A stretch of DNA of 25,443 bases from Bacteroidales bacterium UBA4243 (GCA_002396205.1 DGXB01000122.1:1-25443); one strand, 5' to 3'. Shown: positions 14,080 to 22,878, counted from the stretch's first letter. Numbers and translations: made by a program. Notes: generated from the letters alone by a model not told the origin.

Positions 14080-14871
14080 ATGAACCAACCATTAGCTTAT
14101 ATTCATCCGAATGCACGCATCGCGGATGACGTGAAGATTGAGGCCTTTGCCTGGATTGGCGAGGATGTTGAAATCGGAAGTGGCACTTGGATTGGTCCAA
14201 ATGCTGTCGTCATGGATGGTGCCCGCATCGGAAAGAACTGCAAGATTTTTCCAGGAGCAGTCGTTTCGGCCATTCCCCAAGACTTGAAATACAAAGGTGA
14301 GACCACTTATTGCTATATCGGCGACGGCACCACGGTGCGCGAGTCGGCCACAGTCAACAAAGGCACTGCGGCCTCGGGCAAGACTGTGGTCGGCAAGGAC
14401 TGCCTGCTGATGGCTTTCACGCATGTGGCACACGACTGCTACCTCGGCGACCATGTCATTATGGCTAATGCGGCTACTTTGGCGGGCCATATCACCGTCG
14501 ACGACTGGGCTATTTTTGGCGGCTTGGCTGCCGTTAGTCAGTTTAGCCGCATCGGCGCTCATGTGATGATTTGCGGTGGGGCTTTGGTCAACAAGGATAT
14601 TCCTCCGTTTGTGAAGACGGGGCCGGGCTATCCGGTGTGCTATGCCGGCGTCAATTCCATCGGTTTGATGCGTCGAGGTTTTTCGCGCGAACGCATCAAT
14701 GCCATTCAGGATGTGTATCGCGTGATCTATAGCGTTGGGATGAATGTCACCCAGTCTGTGCAATACATCCGCGAGCATCTGCCCCAATCAGAAGACCGCG
14801 ATTTCATTCTCAGTTTTGTGGAAAGCTCCAAGATCGGCATCATGAAGAATGCTGTGGGGAATGAGGATTGA
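14080..14871 (+). CDS. lpxA: UDP-GlcNAc acyltransferase LpxA
   Basis: LpxA transfers a 3-hydroxyacyl chain from acyl carrier protein to UDP-GlcNAc in the first step of lipid A synthesis. The 263-residue chain starts with hexapeptide beta-helix repeats (IHPNARIADDVKIEAFAWIG) and has the catalytic histidine His118 in FTHVAHDC. The C-terminal helical region has GVNSIGLMRRGFSRE, the usual LpxA signature. Length is typical. Only two bases separate it from lpxC, so the two are translated from one message. A strong terminator follows at 14895-14923. Confidence 0.96.
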   Translation: MNQPLAYIHPNARIADDVKIEAFAWIGEDVEIGSGTWIGPNAVVMDGARIGKNCKIFPGAVVSAIPQDLKYKGETTYCYIGDGTTVRESATVNKGTAASGKTVVGKDCLLMAFTHVAHDCYLGDHVIMANAATLAGHITVDDWAIFGGLAAVSQFSRIGAHVMICGGALVNKDIPPFVKTGPGYPVCYAGVNSIGLMRRGFSRERINAIQDVYRVIYSVGMNVTQSVQYIREHLPQSEDRDFILSFVESSKIGIMKNAVGNED

Positions 14872-14894
14872 ACTTAAGATATAGGGAATCATGG

Positions 14895-14923
14895 AAAAGA
14901 CGTTCTTCGGAGCGTCTTTTTTT
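14895..14923. terminator. Terminator between convergent lpxA and recN
   Basis: An 11-bp stem (14895-14905 with 14910-14920, one G-T pair) closed by a TTCG tetraloop is followed by T-rich sequence on the plus strand. Four T follow on the minus strand, so it can serve both directions. It touches the recN stop codon. Confidence 0.85.
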
Positions 14924-16574
14924 ATTTCAAAAGCACTTCGGCGGCTTTCAAGGCTTCGGGGGTAATCTTGTCGTTGCTGAGCATCTTGGCGATTTCGGTG
15001 ATGCGCTCGTCGTGACTTAATACGCGGATGTGCGACTGGGTGCGTGCGCCTTCGTTATCCTTGTAGATGAAATAATGGTGCTCGGCTTGGCTCGCCACTT
15101 GGGGCAAGTGGGTGATGGAGATGAGCTGAAGCGATTGGCCCATCTGCCGCATGATACCACCAATTTTGGCAGCCACTTCGCCCGAAACGCCCGTGTCGAT
15201 TTCGTCGAAGATGAGGGTCGGGATGTAGTTGTAGCTTGACACCGCACTCTTGATGGAGAGCATCAGGCGCGACAGCTCGCCGCCCGAAGCCACGCGGCTG
15301 ATGTCGTCGGGGGCGATGCCTTTGTTGGCCGAAAACAGGAAACGGATAACATCGCTTCCTTTGTTGCCGAATTGCGACTGACTTTCCACCTCCACTTGGA
15401 ACACGGCAAAGGGCATGGCCAATTGACGAACCAATTCACAGACTTTTGCACTGAAGGCAACGGCGGCTTGACTGCGTTTTTCATGCAGGATTTTGGCTTG
15501 CCTCGAAAGCTGTTTTTCGCTGTCTTTCAATCGGTTCTCTGTCTTGGCGATTTCCTCGTCAATGTTTTCGAAGGCGTTCACTTTTTTTGCCAGGTTGTCG
15601 CGCAAGGCAAGGAGTTCCTCAAAGCCGTTGACATGATGCTTCATCATCAAGCGGTTGATGAGGTCGTAGCGTTCTTGTAAGGTTTGTAGCTGCCCTTCGT
15701 CGAATTGGGTGTCGTCTTCGCGGCGGCGCAGGTCGTAGGCGATGTCTTTCAACTCTACTTTCAGGTTCTCGATGCGTTCGCCGAGGCTTTCGGTGTCGGG
15801 CATGAGGTGCTTCAAGCGCGAAAGGGTGGAGCAGAGGTCATTGATTTGGCCTAAAATGGCAGTCTCCGAGTCTTCCAGCAGCTGGTTGGCGGTCACCAGC
15901 AAAGTCTTGATTTCCTCCGAGTTCTCCATCACGCCGAGGGTTTGCTCGATGTCGTTGTATTCGCCTTCTTTCAGGTCGGCTTTCTCGAGCTCGTCCAATT
16001 GGAATTTCAGGTAGTCGTTTTCGGCGGTGTTTTTGGTGGCAGCATCCTTCAGTTCGTTCAGCTTCCGTTTGATGGCGTTGTAGTTGCCATATTCGACTTG
16101 GTATTGTGTCAATATCTCGCCGTTTTGCGCGATGTCGTCCAATAGTTTCAGCTGGAAATCTGTATCGGTGAGCAGGAGGGAGTCGTGTTGCGAATGGATG
16201 TCAACCAATTGGCTGCCAATCTCTTTCATGGTTTGCAGTGCGACGGGTGTGTCGTTGATGAAAGCACGGCTTTTTTTCTGTGGGCTCAGTTCGCGGCGAA
16301 AGATGCAGTCTCGCTCAAAATCGAGGTCGTTTTGCTCGAAAAGGGGCGATAAGTCGTCGTTGCCAAGCTCAAAACGGGCCTCCACGACGCATTTTTTGTC
16401 TTTGTCGTAGAGCACACCTGTGTCGGCACGGTCGCCCAAGGCAAAGCCTAAGGCACCGAGCAAGATCGACTTGCCCGCGCCGGTCTCACCCGTGATGACG
16501 TTGAAACCTTGATTGAAACCGACATCCAGTTCGTCAATCAAGGCGTAATTGCTGATGTGCAATTGCTTAAGCAT
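14922..16574 (-). CDS. recN: DNA repair ATPase RecN
   Basis: RecN is an SMC-like ATPase that acts early at DNA double-strand breaks. The start MLKQLHISNYALIDEL at 16574 gives 550 residues, normal for RecN. Walker A GETGAGKS is at residues 29-36. The central part is a long coiled coil (about 160-370). The C-terminal half has the signature ASGGELSRLMLSIKS and Walker B LIFDEIDTGVSG, followed by QLISITHLPQVASQA. It is the last gene of the bamD-rpoZ-DUF4835-recN operon, 8 bp after DUF4835. Confidence 0.96.
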   Translation of the reverse strand: MLKQLHISNYALIDELDVGFNQGFNVITGETGAGKSILLGALGFALGDRADTGVLYDKDKKCVVEARFELGNDDLSPLFEQNDLDFERDCIFRRELSPQKKSRAFINDTPVALQTMKEIGSQLVDIHSQHDSLLLTDTDFQLKLLDDIAQNGEILTQYQVEYGNYNAIKRKLNELKDAATKNTAENDYLKFQLDELEKADLKEGEYNDIEQTLGVMENSEEIKTLLVTANQLLEDSETAILGQINDLCSTLSRLKHLMPDTESLGERIENLKVELKDIAYDLRRREDDTQFDEGQLQTLQERYDLINRLMMKHHVNGFEELLALRDNLAKKVNAFENIDEEIAKTENRLKDSEKQLSRQAKILHEKRSQAAVAFSAKVCELVRQLAMPFAVFQVEVESQSQFGNKGSDVIRFLFSANKGIAPDDISRVASGGELSRLMLSIKSAVSSYNYIPTLIFDEIDTGVSGEVAAKIGGIMRQMGQSLQLISITHLPQVASQAEHHYFIYKDNEGARTQSHIRVLSHDERITEIAKMLSNDKITPEALKAAEVLLK

Positions 16575-16582
16575 GATAAGGA

Positions 16583-17503
16583 TTACTTTCCCTTGTTTTG
16601 AAGCATTTCGTCGTAGCGCGTCGACTGCGACGGGTCGATGGCCTTCATGATGTTGGAGGCCTCTGTGCGGATTTTCATTTCGCCTTGCGAGAAGATTTGG
16701 ATGATTTCGTCGCGTTTGCACTCGATGATGAGCTGTAGGAAATAGCACATGGAATTGCGCTCGTAGACGTTTTGCAGGTTGACGAGTGCGTTGAGTATCG
16801 CTTCACGGCCTTGATCGGGGTGCTCGGCCATCACGTCGAGGCCGCTGCGGTGGTAGTCGTAAAGGAACTGGCGCAGGGGTTGGTACGACGAGTTGTTGAT
16901 GTCGCTGATGATGGCGTAGCGGTTTTGTCGTCCTGTGCTGCTCCAGCCTCCGTTGTCGCTTCCCACTTCCTGGGGCACCGACTGGGCGATGGTTTCCGCG
17001 ATGGCGAAGAACGGGTCGCCGCCGTTGGGCGAGAACGAGTCGAAATCGAGGCCAAGCATGAGGTAGACGTAAAACCCGATGGTGCTCGTGAGGTTCGAGA
17101 CGTAGCTGTTGGGGTTGAAGTCGAGGGGCTGTCCGTCCATGTATTCGAAGATGAACTTGCGGTCGATGTAGTTGAACATCGGCGTGCTGTAGTTCGACTT
17201 GAAGACGGGACGGCGCAGCGCGATGCTGATCTCGGCGGTGAAGTAGTTGCCTTCGCGGCTGCTCACATCGATGAGCATCGAGCATTCGATCTTCTCGGCC
17301 TGCCTGAAGTTGATTTCGGTGAATTTCGTGTTGTTGATGAATTCATACAGGGAGGTTTGCAGGTTCTGGTAGATGGTCTTGTCGCTACCAGCCACCTTGT
17401 TGGAATTGACGCGCACGTCGCATTGTAGCTCCTGTGCCTGCATGGGAACCGTTCCCAAAAGGCAGGCGAAGACGATGAGTAGTGTGGCAATGGCTCGTTT
17501 CAT
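16583..17503 (-). CDS. DUF4835 family exported protein
   Basis: The 306-residue product has a signal peptide (MKRAIATLLIVFACLLG, cut near residue 24 after MQAQ) and no further membrane segment, so it is periplasmic or outer-membrane associated. Sequence landmarks such as ELQCDVRVNSNKVAGSDK, FIFEYMDGQPLDFNP and YHRSGLDVMAEHPDQGR fit DUF4835. I recall the family being annotated as the type IX secretion protein PorD, but am not certain. The gene sits between rpoZ and recN, a conserved location in Bacteroidota. In many relatives coaBC lies just before it; here it does not. The start at 17503 is preferred because it begins the signal peptide. Confidence 0.85.
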   Translation of the reverse strand: MKRAIATLLIVFACLLGTVPMQAQELQCDVRVNSNKVAGSDKTIYQNLQTSLYEFINNTKFTEINFRQAEKIECSMLIDVSSREGNYFTAEISIALRRPVFKSNYSTPMFNYIDRKFIFEYMDGQPLDFNPNSYVSNLTSTIGFYVYLMLGLDFDSFSPNGGDPFFAIAETIAQSVPQEVGSDNGGWSSTGRQNRYAIISDINNSSYQPLRQFLYDYHRSGLDVMAEHPDQGREAILNALVNLQNVYERNSMCYFLQLIIECKRDEIIQIFSQGEMKIRTEASNIMKAIDPSQSTRYDEMLQNKGK

Positions 17504-17530
17504 AGTTTCTCCCTCTTTCGTGTGAATCAA

Positions 17531-17869
17531 TCAGAAAGCGTCTTGGGTCTCCTTGGCAGGATTGCGGAAATAGATCTGGTCGTGCAAGAACTCGTGGATG
17601 GCGATCAGCGTGGGCTTGGGCAGACGCTCGTAGAACTTGGCGATTTCGATTTGTTCCTTGTTCTCAAACACTTCCTCCAGACTGTCGTTGGTGGCTGCGG
17701 CAAACGACTCGATTTTCTCGTTGAGTTCGGCCTTCATCTCAGAGGCAATCTGGTTGGCCCTGATGGACAGGATGGCTACGGTCTCGTAGATGTTGCCGGT
17801 GCCTTTGTAGAACTGGTCTTTCTGACGGGTGACAACCGTCGTCTCGGTTTTGATTTTCTTGAAATCCAT
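17531..17869 (-). CDS. rpoZ: RNA polymerase omega subunit, Bacteroidota type
   Basis: Omega helps assemble RNA polymerase by binding the beta-prime subunit. The start MDFKKIKTETTVVTRQ at 17869 gives 112 residues. The KTETTVVTR block and the NIYETVAILSIRANQIA helix match the omega (Rpb6-like) fold as seen in Bacteroidota, which differs from the E. coli form. Later residues form a helical extension. It begins 2 bp after the bamD stop codon and is followed by DUF4835, an arrangement common in the phylum, which supports the call. Confidence 0.85.
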   Translation of the reverse strand: MDFKKIKTETTVVTRQKDQFYKGTGNIYETVAILSIRANQIASEMKAELNEKIESFAAATNDSLEEVFENKEQIEIAKFYERLPKPTLIAIHEFLHDQIYFRNPAKETQDAF

Positions 17870-17871
17870 GG

Positions 17872-18669
17872 TTATTTGATGTTTTCTAATTTCTTTCTTG
17901 CTTTGGTTGCGATGTTGTTGGCATCGGTCAGGTACTTGCTCCCTGGATAGAGGTAGGAGAGGGTGTTGCACTGCTCGACGCACGATTCGTAGCGTTCCCT
18001 TTGCTTGTCGGCGACGCTGTTTTCGGCAAAGTCATAGTAGGTCTTGGCCATGTCGAAGAGGATTTCCTCGCGGTGCGTCGTGTTGGGGTATTTCTTCAGC
18101 ATGTTCTCAAACGAGGTGATGGCCGCGCTGTAGTTCTCCATGCGGTAGAAGAGGCGGCACACGTTGTAGTCTTTCTCTTCCAGCTTCTCGTTGAGGTCGG
18201 TCAACAGCTCGCGCACCCGCGTGAGGCTGTCGCTCTTGGGATAGCGTTCCTCGAATGCCTTCAGTTGCTTGAGGGCGTCGAAGGTGTTGGTTTGGTCAAG
18301 CCCCGACTCGGGCGAGAGCAGGTAGCTGCAATAGGCCTGCATGAAGGCGGCTTTCTCGGCGTTGCGCGAGAAGGGATAGGACTGCACGAACCTGTTGTAG
18401 TAATATGAGGCAATCTCGTAGTCGTCTTGCAGATAATAGCATTGGGCGGTCTTGTAGGTGATGTCTTCTCCACGGGGCGTGTTGCGGAACGAGGCCTGCA
18501 AAAGGTCGAACAGCTGCAAGGCATGGTTGTAGTCGCCGCGCTCGTAATAGTCCACTGCCACCTCGTATTTCGCTTCGTTGTCGGTGCTTTTCACCAAACG
18601 GCTGAAGTCGTTGCACGAAGCGAAGCCTGCAAGTGCCAAAAGTGCCAATATCAAAAACCTGTTTTTCAT
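17872..18669 (-). CDS. bamD: Outer membrane assembly lipoprotein BamD
   Basis: BamD is a lipoprotein of the BAM complex that inserts beta-barrel proteins into the outer membrane. The signal peptide ends in a lipobox (GFASC) with the lipidated Cys at residue 19. The rest is made of TPR-like helical repeats (for example AVDYYERGDYNHALQLFDLL, YYYNRFVQSYPFS, FRMENYSAAITSFENML-like segments), as in BamD. The 265-residue length fits. It heads the operon bamD-rpoZ-DUF4835-recN. The only -7 box (18677-18684) ends 7 bp before the ATG, so the message may be leaderless. Confidence 0.92.
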   Translation of the reverse strand: MKNRFLILALLALAGFASCNDFSRLVKSTDNEAKYEVAVDYYERGDYNHALQLFDLLQASFRNTPRGEDITYKTAQCYYLQDDYEIASYYYNRFVQSYPFSRNAEKAAFMQAYCSYLLSPESGLDQTNTFDALKQLKAFEERYPKSDSLTRVRELLTDLNEKLEEKDYNVCRLFYRMENYSAAITSFENMLKKYPNTTHREEILFDMAKTYYDFAENSVADKQRERYESCVEQCNTLSYLYPGSKYLTDANNIATKARKKLENIK

Positions 18670-18676
18670 CGGGCTG

Positions 18677-18684
18677 CAAAATTA
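18677..18684 (-). promoter_or_regulatory. -7 box of the bamD operon
   Basis: TAATTTTG on the minus strand, only 7 bp before the bamD ATG. No TTG is seen at the ideal distance. The very short gap suggests a transcript with almost no leader. Confidence 0.5.
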
Positions 18685-18729
18685 CTCATTTTTCGGTTAT
18701 AAACGCTCGTTTTTCTGTTTTTATTATCC

Positions 18730-18771
18730 AAAAAAAAGACGCAGGACATGTTTTTGTTGCCCTGCGTCTTT
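18730..18771 (-). terminator. Terminator of the DUF6913-dapA-M14 peptidase operon
   Basis: On the minus strand an 11-bp perfect stem (18761-18771 with 18735-18745) is followed by a run of T. It begins about 17 bp after the peptidase stop codon. Confidence 0.88.
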
Positions 18772-18788
18772 GGCTCGTCGGTTTGGGA

Positions 18789-21317
18789 TTATTCGATGAC
18801 GATTTTTTCAACCATGCTTCCGCGCTCTCCGTTAAGGTGGAGGAAGTAAACGCCTTGGTTGAGACCTTGTGCGTCGATTTGAGTCTTGCCGTTGCCTTTG
18901 CCCGACATGACTTGCTGGCCAAGGCTGTTGAATATGACATATTGGAATTCTCCTTGGGTCGTGATAGTGAAGCTACCTTGGTTAGGGTTGGGATAAACTG
19001 TCCAAGAACCGCCAATTTCGTCGACCGACCAATTGCGGATGGTGACGGTAACTTCGTCATCAATGGTGTTGCCATCGGCATCGGTCACCACCACTTTGTA
19101 TGTGGTTTCTTGATCGACGGGAGTGGCAATGGGGCAGCAGCTCGTCGGGTCGTCGAGGGTCTCGGCGGGTTCCCAGAGATAGGTGTAGTTGCCTGCGCCG
19201 CCCATCACGATGGCTTCAAGTTGCGAGCTTTCGCCTTCGTTGATTTCTGTCGGGTTGGCAGTGACGCCAATGATCATCGGCTCGTAACTGCCCACGCAGC
19301 TGATGGTGGCTGCCCAGCCTGAAGATGTGGTGTTTTGGTCAGAAACGAAATGGAATGTCAAGGCGCCCTCTTCGTTGGTGGCGGTGATGGTGCCGGGTGA
19401 GTCGCTTCCACTGTATCTTCCAATCTGAGTGTCGGGTTGCACCGATGTGCCGTCATAAACGTAAAGGAAGTCCCAGCCGCTCTCCGTGCTGAATTCGGTG
19501 AAGTCGACTTGAATCATGCTTCCTTCCGTGGCGGGCCTGAAGGTCATGGTGTAGTCTTTGTTGTTGGTGTAGTTGCTGTTGGCGCCGCCATCGTCATAGA
19601 ACAGGGCGTTGCAGGTCTCCACGCTGCCGTTCTGCATGTTGTAGGCTTCGCGCACATGGATGTAGTTCTCACGGGTCAAGGTCTCGCTGTCGCCGTTGGC
19701 ATTGGTGATGGTAAGCGTCACGCTGAAGTCGCCGACTTCGTTGTAGGTGACGGTGGGATTCTGTTGGTTGGAAGTGGCAGGTGTGCCGCCTTCGAAAGTC
19801 CAGCTCCAAGCAACGATATCGCCAAATGAACCATCGGTGAAGTTGACGCTGCCGCCAAGGGCGACTTGCGTGGCCGATGCGCTGAATGAAGGCACCATGC
19901 AGCTACCAGGAACGAGTTGAATGTCAAAATGTTGCGTTTCTCCGTCGGCAATGGTCACGTCAAAGATTTTCGGGCAATAACCGTCCTTGCTGATAATGAA
20001 GGTGTAGTTGCCGCCTTTGATGGGTCGGTAGAAGTCGCCAGCAGCGTGAGAACTCACTTCCGAACCGTGATGGTCGTGGCCGCTGACAGTCACCAAGGCA
20101 CCGCTGATAGGCTCACCGGTGATGCTGTCGGTGACGGTTCCTTGCACTCCGTTAAGGACTTGCTCGATGTAGGCCAACATGCTGTTGTGGTTTATGTTCC
20201 AGAAATTGGGCAGTTGAGAGGCGTTAGGAGTCTTGTCGTTGGAGCATTCGATGGTCACTTCGCGGCATTGTGCGTAATAATTCATGTAGTCCTGACGGCT
20301 ACCATTGATGGTGTACCACGAGTATCCATTGATGATGCCGTTGTTGTATTGGTTCATGTAGTTCGTACTGACTTCATGCGTGAGGTCGGCATATTCGTGG
20401 CAAACCAATTGCCACCAGGCGTCGTCGGCATGGAGGGGCTGGTAGGTGTCCCAAGGATAGTTCATTACTTCGGAGCCGCCATGGTAGTTGGCACTCATCG
20501 TGAAGAGGTGTTCCTGCGCCAGGTCCATCATCCATTGGCACTCGTCTTGGTAATAGGATTGTCCGTCGGGGTGCGGGCCGTCGTCAAAGTCGGGGAAGTG
20601 GCGGTTGAGGTCGATGTTGTGGGCATTGTAGCGCGTGGCACCATAAACGCTGTTGTTGCCGCCATGATAGGTGCCGTCGGGGTTTGTGCAAGGGAAGATG
20701 AAGAGGTCGACATAATCCAAAATGTCGGTGATGCGCTTCTCGTCGCTGGTGCAGAACTCGTCGATGAGGCGTAGCATGAGGATCATGCCGGTCACTTCGT
20801 CGCCGTGCATGGTCGAGGTGTAGAGGAACTTGGGCTTGCCGTCGGTCTCGCCGCGACCAAGGCGCACGCCCATCATCTTGCGGCCACTGGCCAGCGTGCC
20901 GAGCTCAAGGTAGGTGCAGCGGTCGGGATGGTCGGTGGCGAATTGTTGCATCATGGTTTCGTATTCACCATAGGTGAGGTACGAGTCCCAGTCGTATGTG
21001 GCGCGAGAGGCATCGTGCATCAAAGGTTGTTCGCGCATCGAAGGCGGAGTCATCAATGTGGGTCGGTAGCCCTTTCTGAGCAGGTCGTCGAACTCGCTTT
21101 GGTTGGCATAGGCAACGACAGTCTTGCCATCGGTGCCGTCAACGGAGCAAAGGTCGCTGATGGCCTGGATTTCAGTGGGTTTCTGAACGGTGAGGCTAAA
21201 ATAATACTCCCCACGGTTCTTCATCAGTTGCTCAAGGTCTTTTTGGCTTTCTTGGGCGAAAACGCTACCGCAAACGATGACGGCGAGCGAAAGGATAAAA
21301 CTGCGTAAAGTCTTCAT
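18789..21317 (-). CDS. Secreted M14 zinc carboxypeptidase with PKD, CUB and T9SS domains
   Basis: This 842-residue multidomain protein should be exported through Sec (signal peptide 1-21, SVFA) and then by T9SS. Residues about 110-390 form the M14 metallocarboxypeptidase domain: zinc ligands His171 and Glu174 (MHGDEVTG) and His279 (SANYHGGSE), substrate-binding DLNRHFPD (236-243), catalytic Glu357 (EVTIECSN). Then come a carboxypeptidase regulatory-like domain (about 390-470), a PKD domain (about 475-555), a CUB domain (about 568-675), a second Ig/PKD-like domain (about 682-760) and a type A T9SS sorting domain (about 773-842, starting YPNPNQG). It begins 2 bp after dapA, so it is co-transcribed with it. 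The active site looks intact. Confidence 0.93.
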   Translation of the reverse strand: MKTLRSFILSLAVIVCGSVFAQESQKDLEQLMKNRGEYYFSLTVQKPTEIQAISDLCSVDGTDGKTVVAYANQSEFDDLLRKGYRPTLMTPPSMREQPLMHDASRATYDWDSYLTYGEYETMMQQFATDHPDRCTYLELGTLASGRKMMGVRLGRGETDGKPKFLYTSTMHGDEVTGMILMLRLIDEFCTSDEKRITDILDYVDLFIFPCTNPDGTYHGGNNSVYGATRYNAHNIDLNRHFPDFDDGPHPDGQSYYQDECQWMMDLAQEHLFTMSANYHGGSEVMNYPWDTYQPLHADDAWWQLVCHEYADLTHEVSTNYMNQYNNGIINGYSWYTINGSRQDYMNYYAQCREVTIECSNDKTPNASQLPNFWNINHNSMLAYIEQVLNGVQGTVTDSITGEPISGALVTVSGHDHHGSEVSSHAAGDFYRPIKGGNYTFIISKDGYCPKIFDVTIADGETQHFDIQLVPGSCMVPSFSASATQVALGGSVNFTDGSFGDIVAWSWTFEGGTPATSNQQNPTVTYNEVGDFSVTLTITNANGDSETLTRENYIHVREAYNMQNGSVETCNALFYDDGGANSNYTNNKDYTMTFRPATEGSMIQVDFTEFSTESGWDFLYVYDGTSVQPDTQIGRYSGSDSPGTITATNEEGALTFHFVSDQNTTSSGWAATISCVGSYEPMIIGVTANPTEINEGESSQLEAIVMGGAGNYTYLWEPAETLDDPTSCCPIATPVDQETTYKVVVTDADGNTIDDEVTVTIRNWSVDEIGGSWTVYPNPNQGSFTITTQGEFQYVIFNSLGQQVMSGKGNGKTQIDAQGLNQGVYFLHLNGERGSMVEKIVIE

Positions 21318-21319
21318 TA

Positions 21320-22207
21320 TTATTTGTCTTTTATATTTTTCCATTCTTCAATGATGTCGTTTTCGACTTTTTCGTTGGCCGTGACCAAAGGCAAACGCAA
21401 CACGTTCTCGCACAGCCCCATGTGGCTCATCAGGCACTTGATGCCGGCGGGATTGCCGTCGGCGAAGATGAGTTGGTTCATACGGAGCATGGCGTAGTGC
21501 AGGCGCAAGGCTTCGTCGATCTTGCCTTCCTTCTGCGCCTTCATCATTCGGCTGAACTGGCTCGTGTAGGCATTGGCGGCCACGGAAATCACACCCGTGG
21601 CTCCGAGGGCCATCAGGGGCTGGGTGATGCCGTCGTCGCCCGAAAGCACGTCGAAGTCGGTGGGCTTGTCGCGCAAAATCTCCATGATTTGCTGCAAATT
21701 GCCAGAGGCTTCCTTTACTGCAACGATGTTGGGATGTTTTGCCAATTCCACACAGGTGGCGGCTTGCAGGTTGACGCCCACGCGACCTGGCACGTTGTAG
21801 ACCACCACGGGCACGGGACTCGCATCGGCGATAGCTTCGAAGTGGGCTTTCATGCCACGTTGGTTGGGCTTGTTATAATAAGGTACGACGCTCAAAATGC
21901 CATCAATGCCCGCGAAGTCTTGTGCTTTGACAGCCTCAACGACGGCTTGCGTGTTGTTGCCGCCCATGCCGAGCAAGATGGGCAAACGGCCTGCGTTGGC
22001 CTTTAATATAGTGCTGATAACCAGATTTTTCTCTTCATTGGTGAGGGTAGGGGCCTCTGACGTGGTGCCGAGGACGACCAAGAAGTCGGCTCCGTTGTCG
22101 ATGACGTGGTTGACGATGCGGATCAAAGCCTCGACGTCGACAGAAAAGTCAGTTTTGAAAGGTGTCACCAATGCGACGCCTGTACCTTTAAATGGATTTT
22201 GCTTCAT
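21320..22207 (-). CDS. dapA: 4-hydroxy-tetrahydrodipicolinate synthase
   Basis: DapA condenses pyruvate with aspartate semialdehyde in the pathway to lysine and diaminopimelate. The 295-residue length is standard. The Schiff-base lysine is Lys165 in VAVKEASGN. The catalytic-triad residues Thr49 (LGTTSEAPT) and Tyr137 (VVYNVPGR) are visible, and Arg142 fits the substrate-carboxylate contact. It is followed 2 bp later by the M14 peptidase gene and preceded with a 1-bp gap by DUF6913, a pairing I recall in other Bacteroidota. Confidence 0.97.
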   Translation of the reverse strand: MKQNPFKGTGVALVTPFKTDFSVDVEALIRIVNHVIDNGADFLVVLGTTSEAPTLTNEEKNLVISTILKANAGRLPILLGMGGNNTQAVVEAVKAQDFAGIDGILSVVPYYNKPNQRGMKAHFEAIADASPVPVVVYNVPGRVGVNLQAATCVELAKHPNIVAVKEASGNLQQIMEILRDKPTDFDVLSGDDGITQPLMALGATGVISVAANAYTSQFSRMMKAQKEGKIDEALRLHYAMLRMNQLIFADGNPAGIKCLMSHMGLCENVLRLPLVTANEKVENDIIEEWKNIKDK

Positions 22208-22208
22208 T

Positions 22209-22766
22209 TCAATAGGGATTTGTGGGTGGTGGTCCTACCAAGGCTTTCAGGTAATTGTGAAGGACGTGAACGTTAGAAACAGGGTCGGTGGCGCGCGGGT
22301 TCTCTATGATCAAGTCATAGATTTGTTGATGTTTGCTCTGATGGAAGCAAATCCTGAAATCAGACTTCGGCAAGGTGCAAAGATAGTCGCTGATGTCGGC
22401 GTTTTTTGCGGCCATATTGATGAGAATGCTGCTATATGGCAGCTTCTTGATGAACTCGTGCTTGTCAGGCTTCAAGACGCTCATGAAACCGAAGTCCTTG
22501 GGCGTAATCTCAGTGTAGAGGTCGCTTTGAAGGATGGTGTCCGACATCTGACTGCAGAGGATGACGAAGCCGCAACGGTTGGCCCCAAACAAGCCTTTCA
22601 CGCTGCTCTCAATGTTTTTGACGATGCCCTTGTCGGGCTCGTCCAAGATAATCAATATGGAGTTAATCCGCTGGAGATTAGGCATTTTTACCATCGGTTT
22701 CTCCGCGAGGAATTGCTCCAAAGCGCGATTTAAGGCCCTATTTCTAAGGTAGGATGAAAAATTCAT
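22209..22766 (-). CDS. DUF6913 family protein
   Basis: A 185-residue protein without a known function. The start MNFSSYLRNRALNRAL at 22766 is chosen because the -7 box lies just upstream (22771-22778) and longer frames run into the promoter. Visible features are an amphipathic N-terminal helix, a hydrophobic strand (INSILIILDEP), and FVILCSQM and LINMAAKNADISDYLCTLPKSDFRICF later, compatible with a Rossmann-like alpha/beta fold. No signal peptide. It comes just before dapA, a gap of 1 bp, and both should be on one mRNA. The family name is from memory. Confidence 0.75.
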   Translation of the reverse strand: MNFSSYLRNRALNRALEQFLAEKPMVKMPNLQRINSILIILDEPDKGIVKNIESSVKGLFGANRCGFVILCSQMSDTILQSDLYTEITPKDFGFMSVLKPDKHEFIKKLPYSSILINMAAKNADISDYLCTLPKSDFRICFHQSKHQQIYDLIIENPRATDPVSNVHVLHNYLKALVGPPPTNPY

Positions 22767-22770
22767 GCCG

Positions 22771-22778
22771 CAAATGTA
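22771..22778 (-). promoter_or_regulatory. -7 box of DUF6913-dapA-peptidase operon
   Basis: TACATTTG on the minus strand ends only 4 bp before the ATG at 22766. The -33 position has GTG rather than TTG. The predicted start site coincides with the start codon, implying a leaderless mRNA. Confidence 0.5.
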
Positions 22779-22820
22779 GGTATTTTCCATGAGATAGCAC
22801 GAAAATATATCCAAAATCGC

Positions 22821-22828
22821 TAATTTTG
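22821..22828 (+). promoter_or_regulatory. -7 box of the metallo-hydrolase gene
   Basis: TAATTTTG on the plus strand, about 50 bp before the start codon at 22879. No clear TTG upstream. It is divergent from the box at 22771-22778. Confidence 0.45.
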
Positions 22829-22878
22829 CAGTTGAAATCAAATGAGGCATCGCGAAGATGCTTAAAGGAGTTAAAAAT

